Source: Micractinium sp. NFX-FRZ
Lineage: Eukaryota; Chlorophyta; Trebouxiophyceae; Chlorellales; Chlorellaceae
Length of the DNA: 61,968 bases
Reading direction: 5' to 3'
NCBI GenBank assembly: GCA_029339195.1
Contig: JAPTJF010000384.1
Coordinates: forward strand, 1-61,968
Below, one piece after another: positions 52,819 through 61,968 of the stretch. Below the pieces are notes generated by a model. That model was not told where the DNA came from and ran no database searches. It saw only the letters and a list, made by a program, of their open reading frames with translations. A program made the position numbers and the translations under genes. The stretch's first letter is position 1. Each line of letters begins with the position of its first letter.

Positions 52819-55800
52819 TCATGCCTGTGCGACGCCCTCCTGCTGCTGCGGCTTTGTTAGCAGCTTGGAAACATCCACAGTAGCCTCCACCAGCGGTTGC
52901 ACCACCACAGTGCTCTTCTTAGGCTGCTTGTTAGGCACTGGTCGCTGTCTCAAGTGCTGAGTGCCTGCTGCCTGCTGGGTGTCCGCTAAGCTGCCACCGC
53001 TGCTGCTGCTGACTGCAGTGTTGGCAGTGCTGCTGGCGACTTCACTGGCCACACCGCCACTGTCACCACTGCTGCTGGCAGGCTCGTTGGCCGTGCCGCC
53101 ACTGTTGCCATTGCTGCTGGCAGGCTCGCTGGCCGCACCGCCACTGTTGCCACTGCTGCTGGCAGGCTCGCTGGCCGCACCGCCACTGCTGCTGGCACTG
53201 CCTGCCCCACTTGAGGCTGCGCTGACGGCCGCACTGCCCGCTGTGGCCCCGCGAGCACCTGCACCAGTCTCCGTGTCTGCTGCTGCACTGGCAAGAGGCA
53301 CCTCGCCGACAGCAGTGCCGGTACCAGCGCTGTCTGCTGCAGCCCCAGTGTGCCCCAAACTGCTGGTGCTGCCAGCATGTTTGGCTGCATCGCTGCCGTC
53401 ACCAATGGCAGCCGCCGTGGCATCACCCCTGCTGCTGCTAGCTGCTGCTGCTTTGCCTGCATCGCTGCTGGCAGCAGCTGCGTCCAATGCAGTGGTAAGC
53501 ATACCCACTTTTGCAGGTGGTTCTGCGGCGGCAGATTCCAAGCTGCTGCTACCTCCACTTGTGCCTGCCGTGATGGCCTTGCTGCCTGTGCTGACATCAG
53601 CACCGCTGCTGCTGCTGCCATTGCCAACAACTCCAATGTGCGTTGCTGCTGCAGGCTGCAGGGCCGCTGCACTCTTGGTGCTGTTGCCATTTGCCTTGGA
53701 CTTGTCTTGGGTGCTGGCTTGCTGGCATGGCATGTTCAGAGGGTCCGCCCAAGCAAAGTGGAACGTCCCTTCCTTCATGTTGATGCACAGGTCAGCCAGG
53801 CGCCTCGCCGCACCCCAGTAGGATGCCAGGCGGCCATACTCAATGGCTGCACAAGAAAGCAGGGGGGAGGGAGATGAAGGGTGGAAGGGCGGGGGCGGGG
53901 ATGCGGCGCTTGCAAGACAGGGCTTTTCAGAGCAGACAAGACTCAGTCAAGGCAACATTCTTGTACATGCAGACCCCAAGGTCCCCCGCCGTGGCTTGAA
54001 ATAGGCTGTACTCCCCCACGTACCGTAGGGGCACAGCCCGCCTTTCTCATATCCCTGCATGGCAGCAGACGCAACAATGAAAACATAGTGATGTGAGCGC
54101 TCACGACAGATATCTTGACAACTAGATCGTGCGCAGAAACCAGCTGCATGCGCAGGCCGCGGCTTTGTGGTGCGCAGCAGTATTTCCCCTGCCCTGCAAC
54201 TGTGCAGGTGTGCTTCTGCCTGCCCCCATCCTCACATTCTTGCACATGTCCTGGAATGTTGCGCACTTCTGGGTGAGGAAGTACTGCAGGGGCAATCGGC
54301 TCCAAGGCACCTCATGAAGTGCAAAAACCAGGGGCTTTGAAGGCAAGCTCGAACTGGGACACAGCACAAGCTGCCCATCGCCCTGCTGTGCTATTGGCAG
54401 CCGGAGGATGGCTCAATTGTGCGGCTGTGGCGCATGTGTGTGCAGGCTGGCACATACAAAATGTCACTGTGAGCCCACGCACTCAACGACCACCAGACCC
54501 CACCATACAGCACCCCACCTGAAGGTAGTGGTTGGGCTTTGGCCTGCAGGGGGCACCACGGGGGGAGCTGGGACCATTCAGGTATCGGCAACAGCGATGC
54601 AGCTGGCCTCTTCCATGCCGAGTGCCATCCATGCCAGGGGCAGCAGGCCACCCAGCTGCCGTGCAAATGCCTGCCTCTCCAAGCCGCACACCATGACTTG
54701 ATGTAAGCGCACTGCTGCCCCAACACTCAACAGTCCGGCCACGCACTTGGCGCCAGGGTAGCACAACCGTGCATGTCTAAACAACGTATGAAGAAGCTGC
54801 TGCCCCTCATCTCTTCTAATGAGCGTTGTGCCAAATCCCTCCCCAGTGCCATCCTTGCGCTCACCCATGGAAGTGTACGATGCGTGCCGACTTGCGCAGC
54901 TCATGGTACATCTTGGCGTTGAAGTTCTGCACGGCACGGGGGCATACTAGCTGGCCATATATATAAGAGAAAGCGCTGTGGGGCGGTGGGCTCACCACGC
55001 TACAGCAGACCACATTGCCGTGGAGCTCCGGATGATAAGGGCATGCTTCGAAGCGCAAGATAGGCAGGGTAGGCGGTGGTTGGCACGCTAGAGTAGAGCC
55101 GAGACATGAGGCAGGGTGTAGTGGCATGGGGCAGATAGGGCAGTCAGCCAGCACGCCGCTGCAGGCATGAGTCTTGCAAGCAGCAGTTTGAAAATACATG
55201 GTCAGTCACTTATGTTCGGTCATACCTTGTTGATGGGCTTGCCCTTGATTTCCTTTTCGTAAAACTGGTTGAACGCGCCCTGGTCCACGGGGCCGTAGCC
55301 TACACAAGGCGGATGCAAGGCATCAGAATGCCAAATTCATCCCATTGTGAACACCACATCTGTTTTGAAACGTGCAGCCACCACCGCATGTCTGCATTGC
55401 AACCTGAAGCATCAGATGCCCCACCTGTAAAGTACAGGCCGTTGGTCTGGTTTAAAATCCAGGCCACAAAGTCCGCATTGGTCTGCCGCATGTAGGGCAT
55501 GTTCCACAGCATGACACCATCATTGTAGGGAAACTTGTCCTCGTTCTCAAACCTGCACGGAGCAGATGCATTGCTTCAGTTTGCAAGAAGCAGAAGTACG
55601 GGTTTGTCATTCGCCAACTCCGCATCGCTGGCCCGGCAAACTCCTCACCCAAGGCCCAAGGCGGTCGGCAGTGGCGTGCCCCAATCGAACAGCTTCATCT
55701 GCTTGCGGAAGTACACATCACAGTCTGCAATGGTGGGCGGGTTGGTGGGTGCAAACCCAGACAAGTCTGCACTATACAATGGGCATGTTAGGCATGCAGG

Positions 55801-58800
55801 ATTGAATGAGCAGCACCGCCACGTATTGATGCTCGTACAAGCACCACACACAAGGGCAAAGCTCTTAAACCCCTCGCACCCGTGAACAAAATGTAGTTGT
55901 ACTGATCGAACTCCCGCAGTATGGGGATGTCGATGCGCTGGAAGGCGCCCACCAGGGCGCCATCCGTCTTGTAGAGATGCGAGTACAGCTGCACAAGCAA
56001 GCCAGGGGTGGGTGGCCCGGTGAATGTGAGGCTGCACAAGCTGGGATGTTGTCGCCTCATGCTGCTTCCCACTGCTGCACCTTATCAAGTGCCTTTGATG
56101 TGCCTTTGATGTGCTGTGCTTTGCCCCGTCAGCCTGCACAGTCATACCTGACTGTACTCTTGCCGGAAGCGCCGCCCCTCCTTAATTAGCGCCTCTTTCC
56201 AAACAGGGTCATGCTGCAGGCAGGCAGGCGCAACAGGAGGAACAGGATTGCCAGTCAATTCAATAAGCTGTGCGACCGGTGCATGCTAAGCCTTCACACA
56301 CCATGGCTTGCTGGCGCAGTGCTCAGTCACTTGTGTTACTCAGGGCAGTACTGCAAGCTTTCACTGGGATGGACAGCTTCTAGTGGATGTTTGCTGCTCA
56401 TCCGGACTGTAGCCTGCTTTCCGTGCCTGCCTGCCAAACGAGGAGGAGCTCACCCGGATGATGGTCACCCCCTTGCTGACAAACCACTGGTACATGGTTG
56501 AGTCCTGGCTGCCGCTGAACATGCAGAAGGCCTTCATGCGCGCCACATCAATGGCCGACGTGACTGCCGCCTTGACCATGTAATCATACTCGGTGCCCGA
56601 TGACCAGTCATTGTAGGTGAACACCCAGGGCATGCTGCAGACATGGGGAGGCATCCACTGCTGTGAGCAGCACGACTGCAGTTGCTTGTTGGCACGGTGC
56701 ACACACGGGTGTGTACGCAGGTGTGCAAGCTTCCTGCAGCAAATTGTGACCGGCATGACTGGCATGCCCCACCACCTAGCATACACCAGCAGCCTGCACT
56801 GGCGCTCACGGGTAGAGTGGCAGCAGGGCCTCCAGCGGGATGTTGCCGCCATTGTAGTAGCTGGCGTAGCGCCCCGCATGCCAGCGCTCCAAGATGAGTA
56901 GCGCGCTGAACACCGACACGCTGTTGCCCACAAACTGCTGGCTGCGCAGCGCGAGGTAGTAGTCAATCTGCAGGGAGGGGCAGGGCACACACGGGATCTG
57001 CATAGATGCAAAGCAGTGGTATGCAACTGGTGCTGCAATGCACATACTGCATGCTAGCCATGCTTGGCAGAAGCATTCCAGCACGCTCACCAATGCTGAC
57101 TCTTCGGTGGAGAGCTTGGCCGGCTTTGAGACACCTTCGATGGCATCTTGCAGCACAACCTCGTACCTGCAGGACAAGAGGGGACATCGCGAGCACTGGG
57201 CGCGCTTATGCCTGAGAGCCGCATGATCAGTCTTCTGCCACTTGGTTGAGGCATTCGACGCACATCAGATACACATACTAGAACGAGGAGCAACCAGCCT
57301 GCCAGGTGCTTACTTGTTACTTTTGAGGCTAGACATAGCCTCGTGGAACAAGGTCTCGTTGATGTTGCCCCAGCTGGCCAGAAGCAGCAGCGGTATCTAC
57401 AGGCAGCAAAACATGGCGGCAAGAAAGGATGAGTGGAGGATGAAAGGGCGGCAAGAAAGGAAGAGTGGGAGATACAATTACATGAACACACATGCTACAA
57501 CAACCAGTGGTGCTGCACTGACCTCCGTGTCAACGTGGTGCAGCGCCAGCCGAGACCCCACAGTGGCTGTGTTGTTCAGGCAGTTGTCGCGTACGGTGCC
57601 TGCAGCAGATGCGGGCGTCAGGAAGGCGGGTGAGCAGGTGAGTGCGTGAGAAGCAAACAAGTCGGCACGCACTCTGCAGGGCAACGCAGGCGCCCTTCGC
57701 AAGCCCTGGGAAGTGGCAAATCAGGGGTGACAGGGCGCTGATGCACATGTGCAAGCAGCCACTCACCGTCAGCAATCCCCTCCCACTGCAAGCAGTGTGC
57801 AACCCAGTCCTCCTCCGCACGCAGGTGTAGCACGTTGAACACCTTGCTCTCACTCTGGCCGTGCAGCCTCGCCTCGATGCTGCAGCCCAGGGAAGGTTGA
57901 ATGACAGAGTATGGTGAGGATGCACGGCCCCGTGCTCAGCTGACAGGATGCTCGGCAGTTAGGACGGGGCTCATGTAATCTCTCAAAAGTGCATGACAGC
58001 CACCGAAGTAGAGGGAGCTTCAGCAGCACTACCCACGGCCGCGCCCAAAATTGGCATTCACCCACAGCACCTGTCGATGACGTCCTGCAGCGGTTCTGCG
58101 GGCTGCAGCGCACCCAGCGCCGCAAACACCAGCTTCTCGTGCTTCACCATCAGGTCTGCTGGCACCTTTGACAGCGGACATTCCACCCTGAAACCGGAGG
58201 GGGGAGGAGGCTAGTGAGGCAGTGGGGACAGCAGCGGGGGCGCAGGCGTGTGGGATCAGAAGATGCCTGGGCATCAGCCCGGCCGTGGCAGCAGGAAAGA
58301 AGCATCGGCTAGTTGTTACCAGCAAAAGCGTTGCTGCAGCGGCACAGCACCCAAGCAACCAGCACAGTGTGGCAGCGACCAGAACTCACAGGAGATGCTG
58401 GTGGGGTGCGTAGGTGGTGGCCAGGGCAGTCATGTAGTCAAACCGCTGGTTGAAGCGAACGGCAACCGTGCTGGCAGCTGGCGGCGGGACCACAGCAACG
58501 TGCAGCCCCTGGCCACGCATGCGGTCCACAAAAGTAGCAAGGTCGTACATCACTCTGCACAGTGGGGCAGGCACCGTAGGGCAGGCAGGTATGGAGCTTG
58601 CAGGCCGCAGCGCATGTTCACCCAGTCTCGGCAGCCGGCCTTGCAAGCATCCATTTGTGGCCCCAGAGTTGGCTGCAAAGCGCCAACTGACATGAGGTCC
58701 AGGAGAAGCAGGACAGGACTGGCTTGGCACAGCAATGTCAGGCCCTGCACTCACCCAAAGTCAGCGCAGTGCTGGGTGCTGCTGTCCAGCAGCAGGCATG

Positions 58801-59554
58801 GCAGCACCACGGTGCGGTTGAGCTCAGCAGCAAGCACGATGCCTGCACACAGTGTCAACGCAAGCCATCAAGCTGCTGGCAGCAGGCAGCCGCGCGCACG
58901 CATACATACAAATGCATACATACATACAAATGCATGCATACAAATGCATGCATACAAGGCATGCATGCTGAGTGCGAGCCATTGGCAGTTACAGGACAAG
59001 CAAATGTCCCACCAAACCTTGGCAACTCGACACTGGCTTGCCGCTCACCTGACACCATGGCGGCACGCTGCGTGGCAAAGCCGCCGCGCACGGAAAAGGA
59101 CAACGTCTTGTCTGGCCCAGCGTACTGCTCACCGCCCACTGCCAGACCCAGCGCGGTAGCCTGAGCAGAGGCACCGGCGCCGCCTGCCAGCAGCTCGGCA
59201 TTGTCCAGGACGGCCAGGTTGAGCATCACACGAGGCTGCCCCTGCTGCTGCTGTCGCCAGGGCTGCGTCATGACCGCCAGGTGCTGTGACACACCCGGCT
59301 GGAAACGCAGCTTGGTGGCACAGACAGCCAGCACTAGCAGCAACAGCACGGCGCGGGTGGCACCCGCCGCTGCCAGCCGCCGCCGCCCCAGCTTGGCACC
59401 GGCCTCCTGGACGCGCGTGTTGAGCTGCACGGGAAGATTATGGCGCTGTGTCAGTAGGAGAGGGCGCTTGGGTGGGCCGCGGCGCAAATACAAATTGAGC
59501 GCGACACCACTTGCGACTTCTAAAGGCCCGGCTGCGCACCATTGGTCGCCACAT
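52819..59554 (-). CDS. O-fucosyltransferase-like/GT8-like fusion glycosyltransferase
   Basis: Twenty exons from 59424 down to 52819 join in frame (1,026 residues). A five-codon first exon (59554-59540, MWRPM) is a plausible but unproven start. A type II anchor (TRAVLLLLVLAVC) is followed by the O-fucosyltransferase-like domain: SFSVRGGFATQRAAMVSG, IVLAAELNRTVVLPCLLLDS, VFNVLHLRAEEDW, DYYLALRSQQFVGNSVSVF, ASYYNGGNIPLEALLPLYP. A second catalytic domain follows directly: PMPWVFTYNDWSSGTEYDY, FDQYNYILFTDCDVYFRK (DxD, split by an intron), GVMLWNMPYMRQTNADF, GYGPVDQGAFNQFYE, RIVHFHGPKPNHYL, all typical of GT8/glycogenin-like enzymes. The last 340 residues are Ser/Gly/Ala-rich with a 14-residue repeat. 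It probably sits in the Golgi lumen; substrates are unknown. TGTAA (minus strand) is at 52763-52759. Confidence 0.88.
53047..53185 (-). repeat. 42-bp coding tandem repeat in fusion protein tail
   Basis: Three full 42-bp units (53047-53088, 53089-53130, 53131-53172) and a partial fourth encode a 14-residue repeat of the type ASEPASSSGNSGGA in the low-complexity tail. The frame is preserved throughout. Confidence 0.88.
58900..58967. repeat. CATACAAATGCATG intronic repeat
   Basis: Short overlapping units of catacaaatgcatg repeat four to five times in the intron between the first two large exons of the fusion gene. The array is AT-richer than its surroundings. It contains no exon sequence. Confidence 0.85.
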
Positions 59555-60798
59555 CCCGCCGCCCGCCTTAATCGGCTCGTCAGAGTAGACAGCGCTCGAC
59601 AACAGCGCTGCCCACAAACCCCACCTCGCTCACTCTGCCGCTCAGCGGCGGCAGAATGAATGCACGAGAATGGAAGCAGCGTAGGAGAGTAGCGCGAATG
59701 CGATCAGAGCAGGGCGATGATCAGGGTTGATACTTGGGTCGCGCCCCAGGCGGCACAGCTGGCTGGCGGCAGCTGCATTGAGGTCGGTGCTTCGCGGTTC
59801 CTGGTGCGTTGGCTGAGCTAACCACACTTGCTGATGTGCTTGTTCCAGATTGCAAACATTGATGTGTGCAATCTGGAAGGCCCAGCTGCTATCGGGCACG
59901 GCATTTCCGATAGCAACGTGGGTGCTAGTATTGCCCTTGGCATTCGCAGTATCCAAGCCAACTCCGCGGCACCATGTGAGGGGCCACTGTTGATCCAAAC
60001 CACCCGGCTTTTGAGGTTGCAAGGCATGCCAAATGCGCAATTAAGCTGTGCCTCAACTTCTTCCGGCAGTGCGGGTTGATGCCAACAGTGTGGGTCAACG
60101 GTGTGGGTCACCGTGAACCGAGCCGAGCTCGGTAGTGGCTCACTGCCGAGTTGCCCGGGTTCTGGTGGGATGCGGGAACATGGATGTAGCCACCTATGCA
60201 TTGAATGGGGACCACAGGGAGAATGCAGTGGTCCAGCCAAGCACAGCTGAGTGGCTCATGCAACACGCGCACGGCAATGCCGCTACCACCGCGCCGCTAC
60301 CAGACTTCTCTGGTGGCGCACCAGCACCGGTTCTACCTGTCCGGCAGCCCAACATGGTATCTTTCTCCCCCGCGCCGACCTGCCTGTATGTCTACTCCTA
60401 AACAAGAACAACAAGACCAGGCTGAGGGGGGGGGGGGGGGAGCCAGCCTCTGAAACTTCCGAGCTGTGACGGTACCAAGTTTTTTCGGTCGGAAAAGCCG
60501 CTGCGCACGACGCCTGCTAAACCTCGTCCCTTTTAGGCGCCGGTGTTCCTGAGGGCTGAGGGCCGCGTTCCACCTGATCCTAGCTGGCAAGGGGTATTTT
60601 CACGCTTTGTCTGTGGCCTCCCCTTGTCCAGTCTGAACCCATCTTTGCAAGTGGCCATCAGTTTGGTGCCTGTGTAGGCGCTGTGCACGTATTCGCTGCA
60701 CGGGGGTAACAACCGCCGCCGAGCGGGCGCCGTCCCCACCCCCCCGCGCTTCAGCGCTGCATCTGCACTGTCGCTACTGACGGAACGGCGCAGCCAAG
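59555..60798. other. Divergent region between two O-fucosyltransferase-like genes
   Basis: About 1.24 kb separates the fusion gene and the plus-strand paralogue, which point away from each other. It must hold both promoters. It contains two adjacent inverted repeats (59843-59914), a palindrome CCGAGCTCGG near 60120, a doubled gtgtgggtca motif near 60090-60110 and a poly-G run at about 60425-60440. No supported gene was found. Confidence 0.45.
59843..59914. repeat. Two adjacent inverted repeats (hairpin-forming)
   Basis: TTCCAGATTGC at 59843-59853 pairs perfectly with GCAATCTGGAA at 59868-59878 (11-bp stem, 14-base loop). Ten bases further on, GCTATCGG at 59888-59895 pairs with CCGATAGC at 59907-59914 (8-bp stem, 11-base loop). 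They lie in the divergent intergenic region. Confidence 0.85.
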
Positions 60799-61968
60799 AT
60801 GGATAAGCGCGTGGCAACGCCCGGTGCACCCCAGCCGGCGGCGGCGGCGGCGGCAACGCCCAGCGCACTGCAGTCCCGCCCGGAGGAGGGGGGCCGGCGC
60901 CGCCGCAGCAGCATGCGCGCGCCTCCCGGCACCCGCAGCGCAGGACGCGCTCTGCTGGTCCTCCTGGTGCTGGGCATTGCGGCTTGCGTGCTCTACATGG
61001 GTGCGTTGCGCGGAGCTGCGGACCAGAACGAACCGGCAGGATGCTTGCGCCGCCTGTCAAAGTGCTCCTCCGTCCTCCTGTGTGGCCCAGCATGCACTCG
61101 CTTTGGCAACTGGCTTGCCCACTTGCGCCCTGCAGGCCCCATATATCCCAGCTCTGTGCAGCAGCTGCACCTGCACCTGAAGCTCCCTCTGGCGGAGCCC
61201 GTGGTGGTTACCCGCGGTGGTGACGCAGCGTTGCTTGCCGACAGCGAGCCAGCGGCAGCTGAAGCGCATGTTGTGCTACAGACGCGCGATGCACAGCCTC
61301 GTGTTGGCAGCCACCCAGACACGCTCTCCTTTGACGTGTGCGGTGGGTTTGCCACGCAGCGCGTGGCTCTGGTGTCAGGTGAGACGCAAGTGGCAGCGGG
61401 CGCAAGTGGCGGCGGGCGCTGACGGTTCCAGGACGGGATGCTCACGCGCTGCCATGCCTGTATGGTACGTGCTGGACAGCGCAACACTCAGGGCTGAGGA
61501 CGTTGCCATGCCTCCATCCGCCTGCGCAGGCATCGTGCTGGCTGCTGAGCTCAACCGCACCGTGGTGCTGCCGCACCTGCTGCTGGACAGCAGCACCCAG
61601 CACAGCGACAGCAACGACTTCAGCAGCTCGGTGCCATTCGGGTGGGTGCCTGCCTGCAACAGAGGAGCACCCACCGGGTTCCTGCCTGCAACAGAGCAGC
61701 GCCCACCGGGTTCCTGCCTACACCAGAGCAGCACCCACCGCGTAAACCCCTCAGTATTGTCATTCACAATCTCTTGTGTGCACCTGGCCTTGAGCGCCCG
61801 CCAATTCACTGGTGTTGCGCCCCGCCGTGTGCATGGTCCCCTTGGCTGCAGGCAGCTGTACGACCTTGACTTTTTCATCAACCACATGCGGGTGCACGAT
61901 GTGCGCGTGTCCGAGGACGTGCCGCCAGCTGCCAGCACGGTTGCCGTGCGCCTGAACCAGCGGTTTGA
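60799..61968 (+). CDS. O-fucosyltransferase-like protein, 5' part only
   Basis: Four exons are inside the window (60799-61000, 61136-61378, 61530-61641, 61852 to the window end) and the gene runs off the right edge. A Pro/Ala/Arg-rich cytoplasmic tail leads to a type II anchor (ALLVLLVLGIAACVLYMG). The visible lumenal part has SFDVCGGFATQRVALVSG, IVLAAELNRTVVLPHLLLDS, YDLDFFINHMRVHDVRVSED and STVAVRLNQRF. These align almost residue for residue with the fusion protein at 52.8-59.6 kb, closer than either does to the gene at 0.7 kb. Intron positions and phases after VSG and after VPFG match the other two paralogues. Whether it also carries a GT8-like half cannot be seen. Confidence 0.85.
61643..61745. 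repeat. Tandem repeat after exon-3 donor of last gene
   Basis: Three units of about 34 bp (gcctgcaacagagcagcacccaccgggttcct type) begin right at the GT donor of exon 3 (61641|61642). The units are 80-90 percent alike. As in NAGK and VTC4, the array abuts a splice junction, though here it carries little exon sequence. Confidence 0.8.

Noticed and set aside
56634..56967. Two separate glycosyltransferase genes in place of one fusion
   Set aside because: The first domain ends in a phase-2 codon completed by the next exon. No stop, poly(A) signal, promoter-sized gap or new signal anchor lies between the domains, so a single gene is the simpler reading.
59642..60240. Possible decayed transposase in the 59.6-60.2 kb spacer
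   Set aside because: A weak resemblance of one minus-strand stretch to a DDE transposase block was broken by stops and frame changes, with no terminal inverted repeats or target duplication found.

Overview
This 62-kb window looks like nuclear DNA of a unicellular green alga, most likely a Chlorella-type trebouxiophyte. The sequence is GC-rich. Its genes are cut by many short GT-AG introns, roughly 120 in 13 genes. A TGTAA motif, the usual chlorophyte poly(A) signal, lies 15-190 bases after the stop of most genes. The proteins also fit a walled photosynthetic eukaryote: a plastid-type N-acetylglutamate kinase, a reversibly glycosylated polypeptide (UDP-arabinopyranose mutase), an SPX-VTC polyphosphate polymerase, ARP2 and a plant-like short-tailed myosin. 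All gene models were built by hand from splice-site and reading-frame continuity, with no transcript data.

Layout. 0.7-3.6 kb (+): type II membrane protein with an O-fucosyltransferase-like domain. 4.6-10.3 kb (+): 1,339-residue disordered protein with candidate phosphatase-docking motifs. 10.8-14.8 kb (-): plastid N-acetylglutamate kinase. 15.4-15.9 kb (+): small, probably plastid-targeted protein. 16.8-21.0 kb (-): ARP2. 21.5-25.3 kb (+): poly-Q protein with an Sgf11-like zinc finger. 26.1-27.7 kb (+): small heat-shock protein. 28.0-35.7 kb (-): myosin. 36.4-39.6 kb (-): UDP-arabinopyranose mutase. 40.8-49.7 kb (-): VTC4-type polyphosphate polymerase. 50.4-52.3 kb (-): SpoU-family RNA ribose methyltransferase. 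52.8-59.6 kb (-): O-fucosyltransferase-like/GT8-like fusion protein. 60.8 kb to the window end (+): start of a third O-fucosyltransferase-like gene.

How the genes relate. There is no operon-like grouping. The coherent theme is glycan chemistry: three paralogues of one O-fucosyltransferase-like family share intron positions and phases, one of them fused to a second glycosyltransferase, and a nucleotide-sugar mutase lies in between. The other genes serve nitrogen/arginine metabolism, phosphate storage, actin-based motility, heat stress, RNA modification and transcription.

Most unusual features. (1) The fused double glycosyltransferase. (2) Repeated tandem duplication of short segments that span exon-intron junctions. 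These leave decoy splice sites and exon fragments inside introns of the NAGK gene (3 introns), VTC4 (5 introns) and ARP2 (1 intron), with a related array in the last gene. (3) At least five introns that appear to use GC-AG instead of GT-AG borders. No tRNA, rRNA, CRISPR array or intact transposon was recognised.
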